DNA from: an uncultured Prevotellaceae bacterium
GTDB taxonomy: Bacteria > Bacteroidota > Bacteroidia > Bacteroidales > Bacteroidaceae
Length of the DNA stretch: 64,000 bases
Direction: 5' to 3'
Assembly (NCBI GenBank): GCA_949295905.1
Contig: CASFNA010000006.1
Coordinates: forward strand, 62,001 to 126,000
In this document: positions 50,395-59,885 of the stretch, piece by piece
Layout of the letters: every line of letters begins with the position of its first letter
Numbering within the stretch: position 1 is the first letter of the stretch
Notes under the pieces: model-generated
Databases searched by the model: none
The model's input: only the letters and a program-made list of their open reading frames with translations
What the model was told of the DNA's origin: nothing
Translations under genes and position numbers: made by a program

Positions 50395-52968
50395 TTACAG
50401 TTCTACCGTGATTTTCTTAAGGTCTTTGTCCATGCTCGACGTGCCAACGAGGATGTCGTATGTGCCGGGGGCAACGCGCATTGTATTGGTCGTCGGGTCC
50501 CAGCATTCGAAGGCGGAGCGTGGCATGTCTATCGTCACGGTCTTTGTTTCGCCTGCTTTCAGCTCAACCCGTGCAAATCCGCGCAAAGTCTTGTCCGGTC
50601 CTTCTGTGTCGGCCGGGTTGCGCAGGTAGGCCTGTACTATCTCTACGCCGTCGCGTTTGCCTGTATTGGTTACGTTGACTGTGATTTTCCCTTCAGCCGC
50701 ATTGTATGACGGTGCACCCGTGTCGAACGTTGTGTAGCTCAGGCCGTAGCCGAACTGGAAGAGTGGTGTGCCGCGGAAGTATCGGTAAGTGCGTCCGGCC
50801 ATGCGGTAGTCGTCAAACGGTGGCAGCTGGCTGTCGTCGCGGTAGAACGTCACGGGCAGCTTGCCGCCAGGGTTGTAGTCGCCGAAGAGCACGTCGGCTA
50901 CGGCGTGGCCGCCCTGTTCCCCGGGGTACCATGCCTGCAAGATGGCGTCGCACGTCTCGAGTTCAGGAGTCAATGCAACTGCGCTGCCGCTACAGTTGAC
51001 CAGTACCACCTTCTTTCCGGCCTCATGCAGTGTCTTTAGTATTTCGCGTTGCGCAGCAGGCAGCTCTATGCTTGTACGGTCGCCGTTGTCGAAGCCAGGC
51101 TCGCTTACTTTGGCCTCTTCGCGCTCGAGGTTGGGCGATATGCCGCCCACGAAGATTACCGTTTCCACGTCTTTTGCCCTTGAGGCCACCTCGTTAGCCG
51201 TTACGTTGTATACGGCGGCAATGTCGAAGTTGAGCGTAGCGGCACCCTTAAGCTGCATGTAGTCAACCTGCACGTCGTAACGACGGCCTTTTTTTACAGT
51301 CAGTTTCTTCTGTTTTACGCGCAGGCGGTCAGTTTTCCAGTTGTTTTCTATCGTGTCGCCGTTTACGATAAGCCTTATGCCGTCATCGTTGGCGTAGAGT
51401 ATGTTAAGTGTTTCGTCCTTGTCGGCGGTGAATGAGCCGTTGAAGCTTGCAGTGAAGTCGGTCAGTTGTACGCCCGGGGCAAAGACAGTATTGCCGCCGT
51501 TGTCGAAGTGCAGGGCGTGCTCGTATGTTGTTTCATAAGCCGGCCGGCCTTCCATGCGGGTGTTGTTCCAGAAGCGTGCGTTCATGCCTTGGCGGCCGTC
51601 TGCCGTCCTCATCTTGCTGAATATGCTTTCGCTTTCAGTCAGCGATGTTATCTCGCATCCCTTCGTGTACTTTACGTTCCGGCCTATTTTTCCCTGTATT
51701 CCTTCAAGAACGGTTACCGAATGGCTTGGCTGACCGTAGTATATGCCCCACAGCATGATGGAGTCGGCCGCGTTGGGACCCATCACCATTATCTTTCCTG
51801 CATCCTTTTTAAGCGGCAGTGTGTTGTTCCTGTTATGCAGAAGCACCATCTGCTCGCGCGCCATTTGCAGTGCGAGTTGCTTGTGTTCCTTGCTGGCAAT
51901 GACGCTTTCAGGTATGCGCGTCCACGGTACGAGCGAGTCAGGGTCAAAGTCGCCGAGCTCGAAGCGCGCTTCAAGCAGGCGCACTACGCTTTTGTCTATC
52001 TGCTTTTCGGTTATCTTGCCGGCCTTTACCGCATCTGGCAACCTGCGGTAGTTGCTGCCGCACTCTACGTCTGTACCGCTGATTACAGCTTTTGCCGACG
52101 CCGATGCCGCGTCTTTTGAAACTCCGTGTGCGCCCGGTTCCCAAAAGTCGCTTATGGCTCCGCAGTCACTTACCACCAGTCCGTTGAAGCCCCATTCGTC
52201 GCGCAGTATCTGTTGTAGAAGGCGGTTGCTGCCGCAGCACGGGTCGCCGTCGAAGCGCTGGTATGCGCACATCACCTCTTTCACTCCGCCTGTTTGTACG
52301 AGGTCTTTGAATGCAGGCAGGTAGGTTTCCCATAAGTCGCGTTCGGGCAGGTTCTCTATGTTGAAGCTGTGGCGCGTCTTCTCCGGGCCGCTGTGTACTG
52401 CAAAGTGTTTTGCGCAGGCCAGCAACTTCATGTATTTGCCGTCCGCCGGGCCTTGCAGTCCCCTCACTACGGCCAGTCCCATGCGTGAGTTCAGGTACGG
52501 GTCTTCACCGTAGGTCTCCTGTCCGCGCCCCCAGCGTGGGTCGCGGAATATGTTGATGTTTGGTGTCCAGAACGACAGGCCTTGGTATGTGGCTACGCGC
52601 CCGGTGCGCCGCTGCACAGTGTTCTTGGCGCGAGCCTCGTCGCTTACGGCAGTGTAGATGCGTTCCAGCAGTGCGTCGTCGAACGATGCTGCCATGCCTA
52701 TGCATGATGGGAACACCGTGCTTATGCCGTTGCGTCCTACGCCGTGCAGTGCTTCGCTCCACCATGCGAACTCTGGTATGCCGAGCCGCGGAATGGCTTT
52801 CGACTTGTCCATCATCACGATGGCTTTCTCTTCAAGCGTCATGCGCGAGCACAGGTCTACTGCGCGTTCGTGAGCCGACAGTGCCGGGTTCTGGTAGGGT
52901 AGCGTCTGTGCACCGGCATTTAACGTGCAGGCTATGGCCAAGGTGGCCAGAATAGTTCTTCTTTTCAT
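50395..52968 (-). CDS. Glycoside hydrolase family 3 with PA14 insert (beta-xylosidase/beta-glucosidase type)
   Basis: An 857-residue exported enzyme, signal peptide MKRRTILATLAIACTLNAGA. GH3 N domain with WWSEALHGVGRNGISTVFPS, KHFAVHSGPEKTRHSFN and the nucleophile D268 in GLVVSDCGAISD; C domain with VFVGGISPNLEREE; a PA14 domain (about 455-590, ARFWNNTRMEGRPAYE, YANDDGIRLIVNGD) inserted between; and a C-terminal fibronectin-III-like domain. WWSEALHG and this layout are frequent in xylosidases/arabinosidases of the family. Periplasmic. No SusC/SusD genes are next to it, so the substrate is open. Confidence 0.92.
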   Translation of the reverse strand: MKRRTILATLAIACTLNAGAQTLPYQNPALSAHERAVDLCSRMTLEEKAIVMMDKSKAIPRLGIPEFAWWSEALHGVGRNGISTVFPSCIGMAASFDDALLERIYTAVSDEARAKNTVQRRTGRVATYQGLSFWTPNINIFRDPRWGRGQETYGEDPYLNSRMGLAVVRGLQGPADGKYMKLLACAKHFAVHSGPEKTRHSFNIENLPERDLWETYLPAFKDLVQTGGVKEVMCAYQRFDGDPCCGSNRLLQQILRDEWGFNGLVVSDCGAISDFWEPGAHGVSKDAASASAKAVISGTDVECGSNYRRLPDAVKAGKITEKQIDKSVVRLLEARFELGDFDPDSLVPWTRIPESVIASKEHKQLALQMAREQMVLLHNRNNTLPLKKDAGKIMVMGPNAADSIMLWGIYYGQPSHSVTVLEGIQGKIGRNVKYTKGCEITSLTESESIFSKMRTADGRQGMNARFWNNTRMEGRPAYETTYEHALHFDNGGNTVFAPGVQLTDFTASFNGSFTADKDETLNILYANDDGIRLIVNGDTIENNWKTDRLRVKQKKLTVKKGRRYDVQVDYMQLKGAATLNFDIAAVYNVTANEVASRAKDVETVIFVGGISPNLEREEAKVSEPGFDNGDRTSIELPAAQREILKTLHEAGKKVVLVNCSGSAVALTPELETCDAILQAWYPGEQGGHAVADVLFGDYNPGGKLPVTFYRDDSQLPPFDDYRMAGRTYRYFRGTPLFQFGYGLSYTTFDTGAPSYNAAEGKITVNVTNTGKRDGVEIVQAYLRNPADTEGPDKTLRGFARVELKAGETKTVTIDMPRSAFECWDPTTNTMRVAPGTYDILVGTSSMDKDLKKITVEL

Positions 52969-53017
52969 GTGGTTGCTATTAGTTTAAGATGATAATGTCT
53001 GTATGTTAAAATTGATA

Positions 53018-53049
53018 CAAAGATAAGACATTAATTCTTTTAAAAGCAA
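53018..53049 (-). promoter_or_regulatory. Predicted promoter of the GH3 gene
   Basis: Minus strand TTG (about 53049-53047), 21 bases, TATCTTTG (53025-53018). Confidence 0.5.
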
Positions 53050-53107
53050 TCTTTTGAAGAATATTCCGCATAAATGTGGCATTTTGTTATTTGCCTGTAT
53101 ATAAAGA

Positions 53108-53140
53108 AGAGAAGATGCACAGGCAATGCGCATCTTCTCT
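53108..53140 (-). terminator. Terminator of the 489-residue protein gene
   Basis: AGAGAAGATGC (53108-53118) pairs with GCATCTTCTCT (53130-53140), an 11-bp perfect stem about 60 bases after the stop at 53201. Confidence 0.75.
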
Positions 53141-53200
53141 TATATTGGTTATGTGAATCAGGTCAGGTGATTTTGTCTTGTTTTTCACTTTCCCTGTTTC

Positions 53201-54670
53201 TTACTTTCTAATGAATTTCTTTCCATTCTGGATAAGGATACCCTTGGCGTCTTTGTTTACACGCTGGCCGGAGAGGTTGTATACAGGTGCGTTCTCGTCG
53301 AACTCTTCAACTGTTATGTCGTTGATGCCTGATGGTATATATTTTTCGATACTGATAAGGAATACCTCGTTGGTGATGTTTCCGCTAAGTTTTGCTGCGC
53401 CCATGATGCCGGTGATGTCATACTTCTCATTGTCTGTTGGAATGTTTACGTCAAGTTTGAACTTGTCGTAAAGCATGACTTTGCTTTCATTTTCGTCCAC
53501 AGCATAGATATTTGTATAGTTGCCGCTTTGCTCTGAAGTTATCGTAGCCCCTTTGATTTTTATTAAGTCGCACAAGTATTTTTCTGTCTGTAAGTCGGCA
53601 ATATTTGTAATCTCAACCGGCTGTGCCTCCGTACCTTCTGTTATTTTCAAGTTTTCATCGTTGGTAGCGTCTGATTTTACTAATTCAGGCAGTCCGTTGT
53701 ATATGCTGAGTTCTCCTATTACAACGCCGTTTATGATGTTGTTCGCTTTAAGTTCAAGTCCGGTGTTGTAGAAATCGAGTGCGCCTGAAGCGTCGCGGAT
53801 GAAATATTCTGTGTTTGTGTATTCTCCTGATTTATAAGAGTTTACGTATACAACCTGAGCGTCTGTCAGTGTCAAGGCCACTAATGTTCCGTTTGCTTGT
53901 TCTTTTACTGCGGCGATGTTTTCACACTGTACAGGGAATGTATAAGTCATGGAAACTACGCTACTTGCATTGTTGTTGGCATCGTAAGCGATGGCTTTGA
54001 TAGTTGTGGTTGTGTTAATTGTTATGGCTGTAGTATAAAGTGTACTGTTGTTTGAAGGCGTACTTCCATCATTTGTGTAGTATATTTTACAGCCTTCATC
54101 CGCTGTTAATGTAAGAGTTTGTGGCGTTGTGTATGTACCGCCTTCAAGTGAAAATGTTGGCGCAGCTACACTGACTGCACCGTCTTCGGTTGTTATGTCA
54201 ACTGAATTGAAATCAAATTGTCCTGCTTTCTCAGCTCCATCTGTGCCGTAAACAGCTTTGTCTCCTACAGTAAATGTTACATTTGAAACAGCACTTTCGC
54301 TTGTCCATATTAGCTGGGCATTGTTTACATCGTTGGTAACAGTACCTGTGTTTGGCGTTACATCAGCCCAACGCTTCAGACCTTGCTTTGAGATTGCAAA
54401 TACCATCTTGGTCATAGGCACGTTGCTATTTACCTCCAGAGTGTTTTTTGCATAAAGACGAAGGTCTTTGCTTGAGCTATTCTGGGTCGGTTTTGTCTGA
54501 CCGTTATTCTTAAAGGCTTCAAATGAAAATGAGCCTTCTTGAAGTGTAAAGCCGTCTTCTGTTTCAGAAATAGACAATTTTGTAAAGTCAATGGTTTCGG
54601 TTGCAGCATATAGTCCTGCACAAACCAAACTCAGCAAACTGAGCAATGTTAAGCGTAAAAAATTCTTCAT
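53201..54670 (-). CDS. Secreted protein with chitobiase/beta-hexosaminidase C-terminal-like domain
   Basis: A 489-residue exported protein, signal peptide MKNFLRLTLLSLLSLVCAGLYA. Residues about 170-245 form a CHB_HEX_C-type domain (FSLEGGTYTTPQTLTLTADE, CKIYYTNDGSTPSNNST, IKAIAYDANNNASSVV). Further parts resemble DUF-type OB/cadherin-like modules (VVIGELSIYNGLPELV). The C-terminal tail (VYNLSGQRVNKDAKGILIQN) is like the last residues of many Prevotella secreted proteins and of the PL1 here. Function unknown; perhaps carbohydrate binding or cell-surface display. It is monocistronic. Confidence 0.8.
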   Translation of the reverse strand: MKNFLRLTLLSLLSLVCAGLYAATETIDFTKLSISETEDGFTLQEGSFSFEAFKNNGQTKPTQNSSSKDLRLYAKNTLEVNSNVPMTKMVFAISKQGLKRWADVTPNTGTVTNDVNNAQLIWTSESAVSNVTFTVGDKAVYGTDGAEKAGQFDFNSVDITTEDGAVSVAAPTFSLEGGTYTTPQTLTLTADEGCKIYYTNDGSTPSNNSTLYTTAITINTTTTIKAIAYDANNNASSVVSMTYTFPVQCENIAAVKEQANGTLVALTLTDAQVVYVNSYKSGEYTNTEYFIRDASGALDFYNTGLELKANNIINGVVIGELSIYNGLPELVKSDATNDENLKITEGTEAQPVEITNIADLQTEKYLCDLIKIKGATITSEQSGNYTNIYAVDENESKVMLYDKFKLDVNIPTDNEKYDITGIMGAAKLSGNITNEVFLISIEKYIPSGINDITVEEFDENAPVYNLSGQRVNKDAKGILIQNGKKFIRK

Positions 54671-54724
54671 AATAATAATTTTTTTAAGAGATTAATACTA
54701 AGTTCTAAATCACATTTTATATTG

Positions 54725-54812
54725 CAAATATAAGCTTTTGATTTGAATAATAAAATGTTTCCTGGTTAAAATTCGGTTAAGATGGATTAAAGGACAATAA
54801 TCAGGAAACATT
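54725..54812 (-). promoter_or_regulatory. -7 element and upstream palindrome of the 489-residue protein gene
   Basis: TATATTTG at 54732-54725 (minus). Just upstream is an inverted repeat, AATGTTTCCTGGTTA (54754-54768) with TAATCAGGAAACATT (54798-54812), one mismatch, 29-base gap. It may be an operator for this gene. No -33 TTTG of correct spacing. Confidence 0.4.
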
Positions 54813-54939
54813 GAACAACTTGGTTTCAGGCTTGAATGTCGTATTTTTCAGACTGTTCTCACGTTCATTTACAGGTATGTTCAATGTAATGCTTGGCAAT
54901 GATGTAACGTGTTGAAAATCAGATGCTTTCCATGCGTGT

Positions 54940-55030
54940 TGTGAAAGACGGCCTTTTGCCGTGCGTTTTGCCGTCTTTCAGTTTGCAAAGGACCGCATTT
55001 TGCAAGGCTGAAAACGGCCTTCCATAAAGC
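54940..55030. repeat. GC-core 22-base module array, locus J
   Basis: Four modules (GAAAGACGGCCTTTTG, TTTTGCCGTCTTTC, GCAAAGGACCGCATTTTG, GAAAACGGCCTTCC), the first two inverted with respect to each other. Lies in the 557-base gap 54671-55227 with the promoter above and the terminator below. Confidence 0.8.
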
Positions 55031-55142
55031 CGTGGCTTTTTTGCCATGGTGTGTGTGGATGTTTGGTCGCACCGTGGCCTGTCGTGCCTGTGCGTTGGGC
55101 ATGGTGCCCGGCGTTGCGCCGTTGGCGGTTTAAGATAAAGTA

Positions 55143-55177
55143 AAAGGCCGCACGGACAACAAGTCCGTGCGGCCTTT
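55143..55177 (-). terminator. Terminator of the pectate lyase gene
   Basis: AAAGGCCGCACGGAC (55143-55157) and its perfect reverse complement (55163-55177) with a 5-base loop; 50 bases after the PL1 stop, followed on the minus strand by TTTACTTTATC. Confidence 0.8.
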
Positions 55178-55227
55178 GCGTGTTGTTTGGGCTATTGTTG
55201 CCAGCCGTATGTATGGCATGTATGCCT

Positions 55228-57012
55228 TTATTTTATGACTTTGTCGGTTGTGGCTTTGCCGTTCGCGTATGTTATTTTGCGTATGTTTATGCCTTTGGCC
55301 GGTTCGTTGAGCTTCATTCCTCCCAATGTGTAATATTCAATCTTTTCTATTTCAGATGTGGTTATGGCCGCGTCTGAAATTCCCGTGGATATACATTGTG
55401 GATAATACTCCGTGTAGTTGCTCTCGCCGTCGGCGTTCTGTGCCTTTACAATATTTTCTACGAGAGAGTTCATGTAAACCTCTATGTTGGTATACCACCC
55501 TTTTTCACGGTCGATGTCATATCCGTTCGGGTCAACCGTTCCTACGGTCAGTCCATTAGCCCTTTCCCATTCGTCTGCAATGCCGTTGCCGTCAGTGTCG
55601 AAGTCGTCCGGGCGTTTGCTTTCGCCGAAATTAGCTTCCGTATAGCCTTCGACGTCGGCAACGATGTCAATCAGGCCCTTGTCGCCCGTGACAGAACCTT
55701 CGTATGTTGCTGTTCCCGTGCGTGCTTCCTCCATGTAACGTTCGTCAACGTTGTCTCGGCTTAGGGATGCGCCGCAGTATGACAATACTTTTTCAAAAGC
55801 CGTTTCTGCGTTGTGTGTGGTGATTTCTCCTTCCGGCGCAGGCGTGTCCATTTTTATCCTTACGCATGGTTCTCCGTTGCCGTTGTTCTTGTGCTCAACC
55901 TCGTCGCCGTACATGTTGCGTGTGTCGAGGCTCCATGTGTCGCCGTCTATGGTGAACACGCCTTTGTCGTAATCTACGCCGTCCCAATCCCTGTTAAGGG
56001 TTTTCTTGCCTCTGTTTGTTTCGGTTGTGTTACCGCTTATGTAGTATCGGCTTGTCATGCCGAATGTGTTGGGGTGGCCTTCCGAGTTGTCTCCTGAAGC
56101 TACGGATATTTGTGTTACCCGTTGTGCCTTGCTGTCAGGTGTTGACGGGCCGCCTTTATAATAGTTGTTTATGATGTTTACCTGTCCGCCGCCGGGGCCT
56201 CCGTAGCAGCCGTTGCTGTTGCCCCAGTTGTACATCACGCAGTTCCTGAAGTCCACATTTTCAGCTTGTACTGAATTGGCCCATTTGTATTCGTCGCGTG
56301 TGTTGTACAGGGCGTTTTCCGTGTACCCGTCCCATTCATATCGCGCCCCGTTGAATCGTGGTACGCGGTTTGACACGTGTGCAATCATGTTGTGGTGGAA
56401 GCTTGCAAGCTTTCCTCCCCATATGCCTCCGTAGCCGTGTGCCCCCTTGTCGTGCCCGGCGTTGTTCAAGCTTTCGGCCACGGTACACCATTGCATTGTA
56501 AAGTTGTTGTTGTCGTAAAACGATGCAACCTCGTCAATGCTCCAGCTGAAAGAGCAGTGGTCGAGAATCATCCCTGAATACTCCCTTGCCCATATTGCGT
56601 CGGCTCCGTCGTTGACATCCTTTTCCTGTCCGCGGCGTACGCGTATGAAGCGTATTATTATGTTGTTCCCGTGTGGGCGTACTGTGAAATAGCGTAGCGT
56701 TATGCCCGGTGCAGGCGCGGTCTGTCCGGCTATTGTCGTGTTGGCTCCGATAGTCAGTTCTTTGGTCAGCGGAATGACACCGCCGACATTGAACACTACG
56801 ATTTTCGGGTCGTCGCCTTTTACAGCCCATCTCAATGAGCCTTCTTTGCCAGTGTCTTCGAGTGTTGTCACCACCCTTATTTCACCGCCGCGTCCGCCTG
56901 TAACGTATCGGCCGTGGCCTTCTGCTCCGGGGAACGCCGGGGCGTCTGTTTGCGGAAAAGCTGGTGCCGTGCCTAAAGCTGCGGCTACAAGTAGTAAAAT
57001 CTGTTTTTTCAT
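55228..57012 (-). CDS. Secreted polysaccharide lyase family 1 (pectate lyase)
   Basis: A 594-residue exported protein, signal peptide MKKQILLLVAAALGTAPAFP. PL1 features: GGRGGEIRVVTTLEDTGKEG, GANTTIAGQTAPAPGITL, IIRFIRVRRGQEKD, DHCSFSWSIDEVASFYDN, and MIAHVSNRVPRFNG with a likely catalytic Arg. It cleaves homogalacturonan by beta-elimination. The C-terminal tail (YYTLGGMKLNEPAKGINIRK) matches the tail pattern of the neighbouring 489-residue protein. It lies 111 bases downstream of the GH28-GH105 gene; a terminator between them suggests separate transcripts. Confidence 0.92.
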   Translation of the reverse strand: MKKQILLLVAAALGTAPAFPQTDAPAFPGAEGHGRYVTGGRGGEIRVVTTLEDTGKEGSLRWAVKGDDPKIVVFNVGGVIPLTKELTIGANTTIAGQTAPAPGITLRYFTVRPHGNNIIIRFIRVRRGQEKDVNDGADAIWAREYSGMILDHCSFSWSIDEVASFYDNNNFTMQWCTVAESLNNAGHDKGAHGYGGIWGGKLASFHHNMIAHVSNRVPRFNGARYEWDGYTENALYNTRDEYKWANSVQAENVDFRNCVMYNWGNSNGCYGGPGGGQVNIINNYYKGGPSTPDSKAQRVTQISVASGDNSEGHPNTFGMTSRYYISGNTTETNRGKKTLNRDWDGVDYDKGVFTIDGDTWSLDTRNMYGDEVEHKNNGNGEPCVRIKMDTPAPEGEITTHNAETAFEKVLSYCGASLSRDNVDERYMEEARTGTATYEGSVTGDKGLIDIVADVEGYTEANFGESKRPDDFDTDGNGIADEWERANGLTVGTVDPNGYDIDREKGWYTNIEVYMNSLVENIVKAQNADGESNYTEYYPQCISTGISDAAITTSEIEKIEYYTLGGMKLNEPAKGINIRKITYANGKATTDKVIK

Positions 57013-57049
57013 TGATTGTTGTTTTGATTGAGTTTTGTTGTTTGTTTAT

Positions 57050-57079
57050 AATCCTGCGGAATCAGAATTCCGCAGGATT
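57050..57079 (-). terminator. Terminator of the GH28-GH105 gene
   Basis: AATCCTGCGGAAT (57050-57062) and ATTCCGCAGGATT (57067-57079), perfect 13-bp stem and 4-base loop, 45 bases after the stop at 57124. Confidence 0.75.
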
Positions 57080-57123
57080 GGTTAATTTTGAATGTCTGCC
57101 GGATGTTGTAAATCTGGCAAGAA

Positions 57124-59703
57124 TCATTTGTTAAGGCCGGCAACGTCATAGCCGAGCTTCTCCATTTCGAGCGAAGCCCATATGAAAGGAGCTATGCCCT
57201 TGCCGTCGTTGTCGCGTATGGGTTCGCTGATGTAATATTCGAACGAACCGTCGCGGCGGCGGCTTTTGGGGTTGTCGGGGCCAAGGCCTGACACCTCGCA
57301 GCAGCGTGTGAGCGATATTGTCTTGTCCGCGTTGACTTTGACAAACTCTTTCAGGATGCCCTTGTAGCCCTTTATGCCGGCCTTCTTCATGCTGTCGGAG
57401 AAGTAGCCGAGGCGCGAGCCTTTGAGCAATACGTAGGTGAACATAGACGAGGCGGTGGCTTCGAGATAGTTGCGTGGGTCGTCAACGTCGAGCACGTCGC
57501 GCCATACGCCGGTCTTCTTGTCCTGCTTCTTTACGGTAGCTTTCATTACATTGTTGAGCATGTCGATTAGTTCGGCGCGGTGCTCGTAGTCCTGCGGCAC
57601 GGCATCAAGCACTTCGAGTATTGCCATTGCGAACCATCCTTGCGCCCTTGCCCACGTGTGTTGCGACAGTCCTGTCTCCTTGTTTGCCCAGAACATGCTG
57701 TTAGTCTCGTCCCAGGCGTGCTTCCACAGTCCGGTCTTCTCGTCGTATGTGCGGTTGTAAGTCTTGCTGATTTGCTCGAAAGCGTCGTCATAATACTTCT
57801 TGGCTTTCTTCTCGCCTTTCAGTATTGGGGCGGCCATTGTGTAGAACGGATGACCCATATACACGCCGTCGAGCCATACCTGGTGGGCGTAGATGGCCTT
57901 GTGCCACCACACGCCGTCCTTCGTGCGCGGCTGCTTCTCAAGCTGCTTGAATATTGTTTTGAGAGCCTTGTCCGACTTTTTTTCGGGGAACAGCTGGTTC
58001 ATGCGCAGTATGAAGCGGCCCGGACGGGTGTTGTCAAGGTTGAAGTCCTCGTATTTGTAGCCCGTGATGTCTCCGTTCTCGGCAATCATTCTGGCAGGAT
58101 ATGCCTTTAAATAGTTTATGATGCTGTCGCCGCCGTACGCCAGGTATGTGTCGAGCATGGCCTCAAGCTCTATTCCGCTGGCGTAGTTCCAGCGCGGCTT
58201 CTTGGCAAAGTCGAGCATGTAGGGCAGGGGAGTGCGCTTCATCTCGGAGTATGTCATCCACTCGCTGTAATGCTTGTAGGGGTACTCGGAGAGTACGGTT
58301 GAGCCGTTGATTACAAGGTTGTCGTAGTTTACTCCTTCGGTTTTGCCCTTGATGTAGACGGGCTTCAAGTAAACGCCGTCAAACGTGCAGTCTTTCAGGT
58401 TGATGTTGCTTACGTTGGTGCGGTCGTCGAACGCCACTATCATTACGCCGTACTTGCTCTTCGTGCAGGTGACGTTCTCCATATAAACGTTGCGTACCGT
58501 GGGGTAAAATCCGCGCTTGGCTATTTCCTTCGGCTCGTAGTCGAGGTTGATTTTCAGCACCGCTTCGGCGCACTGGCCCACCTCAACGTTGCGCATGTAG
58601 ATGTTCTCGATTACGCCGCCGCGTGCCGAGTTGGTCTTTATGCGCAGTATGCGGTCGAGGTTGGGGCTGTCCATCTTGCAGTTCTCTACGAACACGTTGT
58701 TGCAGCCTCCCGATATTTCAGAGCCGATGACAACGCCTCCGTGGCCGTCCTTCATCATGCAGTTGCGCACTATGATGTTCTTGCTGGGTAGTCCGGTGTA
58801 GCGTCCTTTGCCGCCCTCGCGCCCGTCCTCGTTGCGTCCGCTCTTTATGGCGATGCAGTCGTCGCCGGTGTCGAAGACGCAGTTTTCGATGAGAACGTTC
58901 TCGCACGACTCGGGGTCGCAGCCGTCGCCGTTGGGCCCGTCGTTGTGTACGGTCACGTTCCTTACGGTTATGTTCTTGCTAAGTAACGGGTGCATCACCC
59001 AGAACGGCGAGCGCACCATGGTCACGCCTTCGATTAAAATGCCGTCACATTGGTTCAGGTTTACCATTTGCGGGCGCAGCCCCTTGCCCTGGCCGAACAC
59101 TCGTTGTTCCAAGGGTACGCCGTCTTCGGCCATTTTCAGCAGGTCGGCGCGTCCGCCGGGGTTCTGTTGTTTCTCGGCTACGGGCACGTCCTTGCTTTTC
59201 GGTGTCTTTCCGCTCATCAGCCACCAGGTGTCGTCAGAGGCGTTGCCGTCGATGGTGCCCTGGCCTGTTATGGCTATGTCTGTTTCCTTGTAGGCGTAGA
59301 TTAGAGGGGAGTAGTTGATGCAGTCGAGCCCTTCCCAGCGTGTCTCCACAAGCGGATAGAGGCTGCGGTCGAAAGCGAACAGCAGCGTCGCGCCCTTTTC
59401 TATCACAAGGTTTACATGGCTTTTGAGCCTTATCGCGCCTGTGTTCCATGTGCCTTCGGGCACAACCACGCGTCCGCCACCGGCCTTCGAGCAGGCCTCG
59501 ATGGCCTTGTTTATTGCCTTCTGGTTCTGCGCCGCCGTGGCTTTTAGTGACGCGCCGTACTTTGTTATGTCGAAAACGCGGTCGGCGAATTGCGGCATCC
59601 TGATGCTTTTCTCGATTTGTTTGTACATCACATCGTCCCATGCCGACGCGCATACCGCCAGTGGGAACAACAGGCATAGCAGTAATGTCTGTAATTGCTT
59701 CAT
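57124..59703 (-). CDS. GH28 polygalacturonase fused to GH105 unsaturated rhamnogalacturonyl hydrolase
   Basis: An 859-residue exported protein, signal peptide MKQLQTLLLCLLFPLAVCASA. Residues about 35-480 are a GH28 right-handed beta-helix: VFDITKYGASLKATA, GPNGDGCDPESC (family NxDGxD), FDTGDDCIAIKSG, DGHGGVVIGSE and RILRIKT. Residues about 510-855 are a GH105 (alpha/alpha)6 barrel: WWHKAIYAHQVWLDGVYMGH, ANKETGLSQHTWARAQGWF, and RCCEVSGLGPDNPKSRRRDG. GH28 cuts galacturonan or rhamnogalacturonan; GH105 removes unsaturated uronic acid from lyase products, such as those of the neighbouring PL1. Start set by the signal peptide. Confidence 0.92.
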   Translation of the reverse strand: MKQLQTLLLCLLFPLAVCASAWDDVMYKQIEKSIRMPQFADRVFDITKYGASLKATAAQNQKAINKAIEACSKAGGGRVVVPEGTWNTGAIRLKSHVNLVIEKGATLLFAFDRSLYPLVETRWEGLDCINYSPLIYAYKETDIAITGQGTIDGNASDDTWWLMSGKTPKSKDVPVAEKQQNPGGRADLLKMAEDGVPLEQRVFGQGKGLRPQMVNLNQCDGILIEGVTMVRSPFWVMHPLLSKNITVRNVTVHNDGPNGDGCDPESCENVLIENCVFDTGDDCIAIKSGRNEDGREGGKGRYTGLPSKNIIVRNCMMKDGHGGVVIGSEISGGCNNVFVENCKMDSPNLDRILRIKTNSARGGVIENIYMRNVEVGQCAEAVLKINLDYEPKEIAKRGFYPTVRNVYMENVTCTKSKYGVMIVAFDDRTNVSNINLKDCTFDGVYLKPVYIKGKTEGVNYDNLVINGSTVLSEYPYKHYSEWMTYSEMKRTPLPYMLDFAKKPRWNYASGIELEAMLDTYLAYGGDSIINYLKAYPARMIAENGDITGYKYEDFNLDNTRPGRFILRMNQLFPEKKSDKALKTIFKQLEKQPRTKDGVWWHKAIYAHQVWLDGVYMGHPFYTMAAPILKGEKKAKKYYDDAFEQISKTYNRTYDEKTGLWKHAWDETNSMFWANKETGLSQHTWARAQGWFAMAILEVLDAVPQDYEHRAELIDMLNNVMKATVKKQDKKTGVWRDVLDVDDPRNYLEATASSMFTYVLLKGSRLGYFSDSMKKAGIKGYKGILKEFVKVNADKTISLTRCCEVSGLGPDNPKSRRRDGSFEYYISEPIRDNDGKGIAPFIWASLEMEKLGYDVAGLNK

Positions 59704-59769
59704 AGTTTCAAGTTTGTAAGTGTATTTGTTTAGAGTTGATAGATTCTGTAGTTTTAGGTAATTCGCTTG

Positions 59770-59801
59770 CAAATATAAGAATTAAAATCTGATTGGTGAA
59801 A
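59770..59801 (-). promoter_or_regulatory. Predicted promoter of the GH28-GH105 gene
   Basis: Minus strand TTTC (59801-59798), 20 bases, TATATTTG (59777-59770). Confidence 0.45.
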
Positions 59802-59885
59802 TTTCGGCAGACTATTTTCGGTATGTTTAATATAAATAAGGTGTGGAGCCGGTATTATGCGCCTGTGTAACGTGCTGGTTCCCAA

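Noticed and set aside
50395..59703. A polysaccharide utilisation locus
   Set aside because: No SusC, SusD or hybrid sensor genes are present and the four genes have their own terminators or promoters; it is a loose cluster of secreted enzymes.
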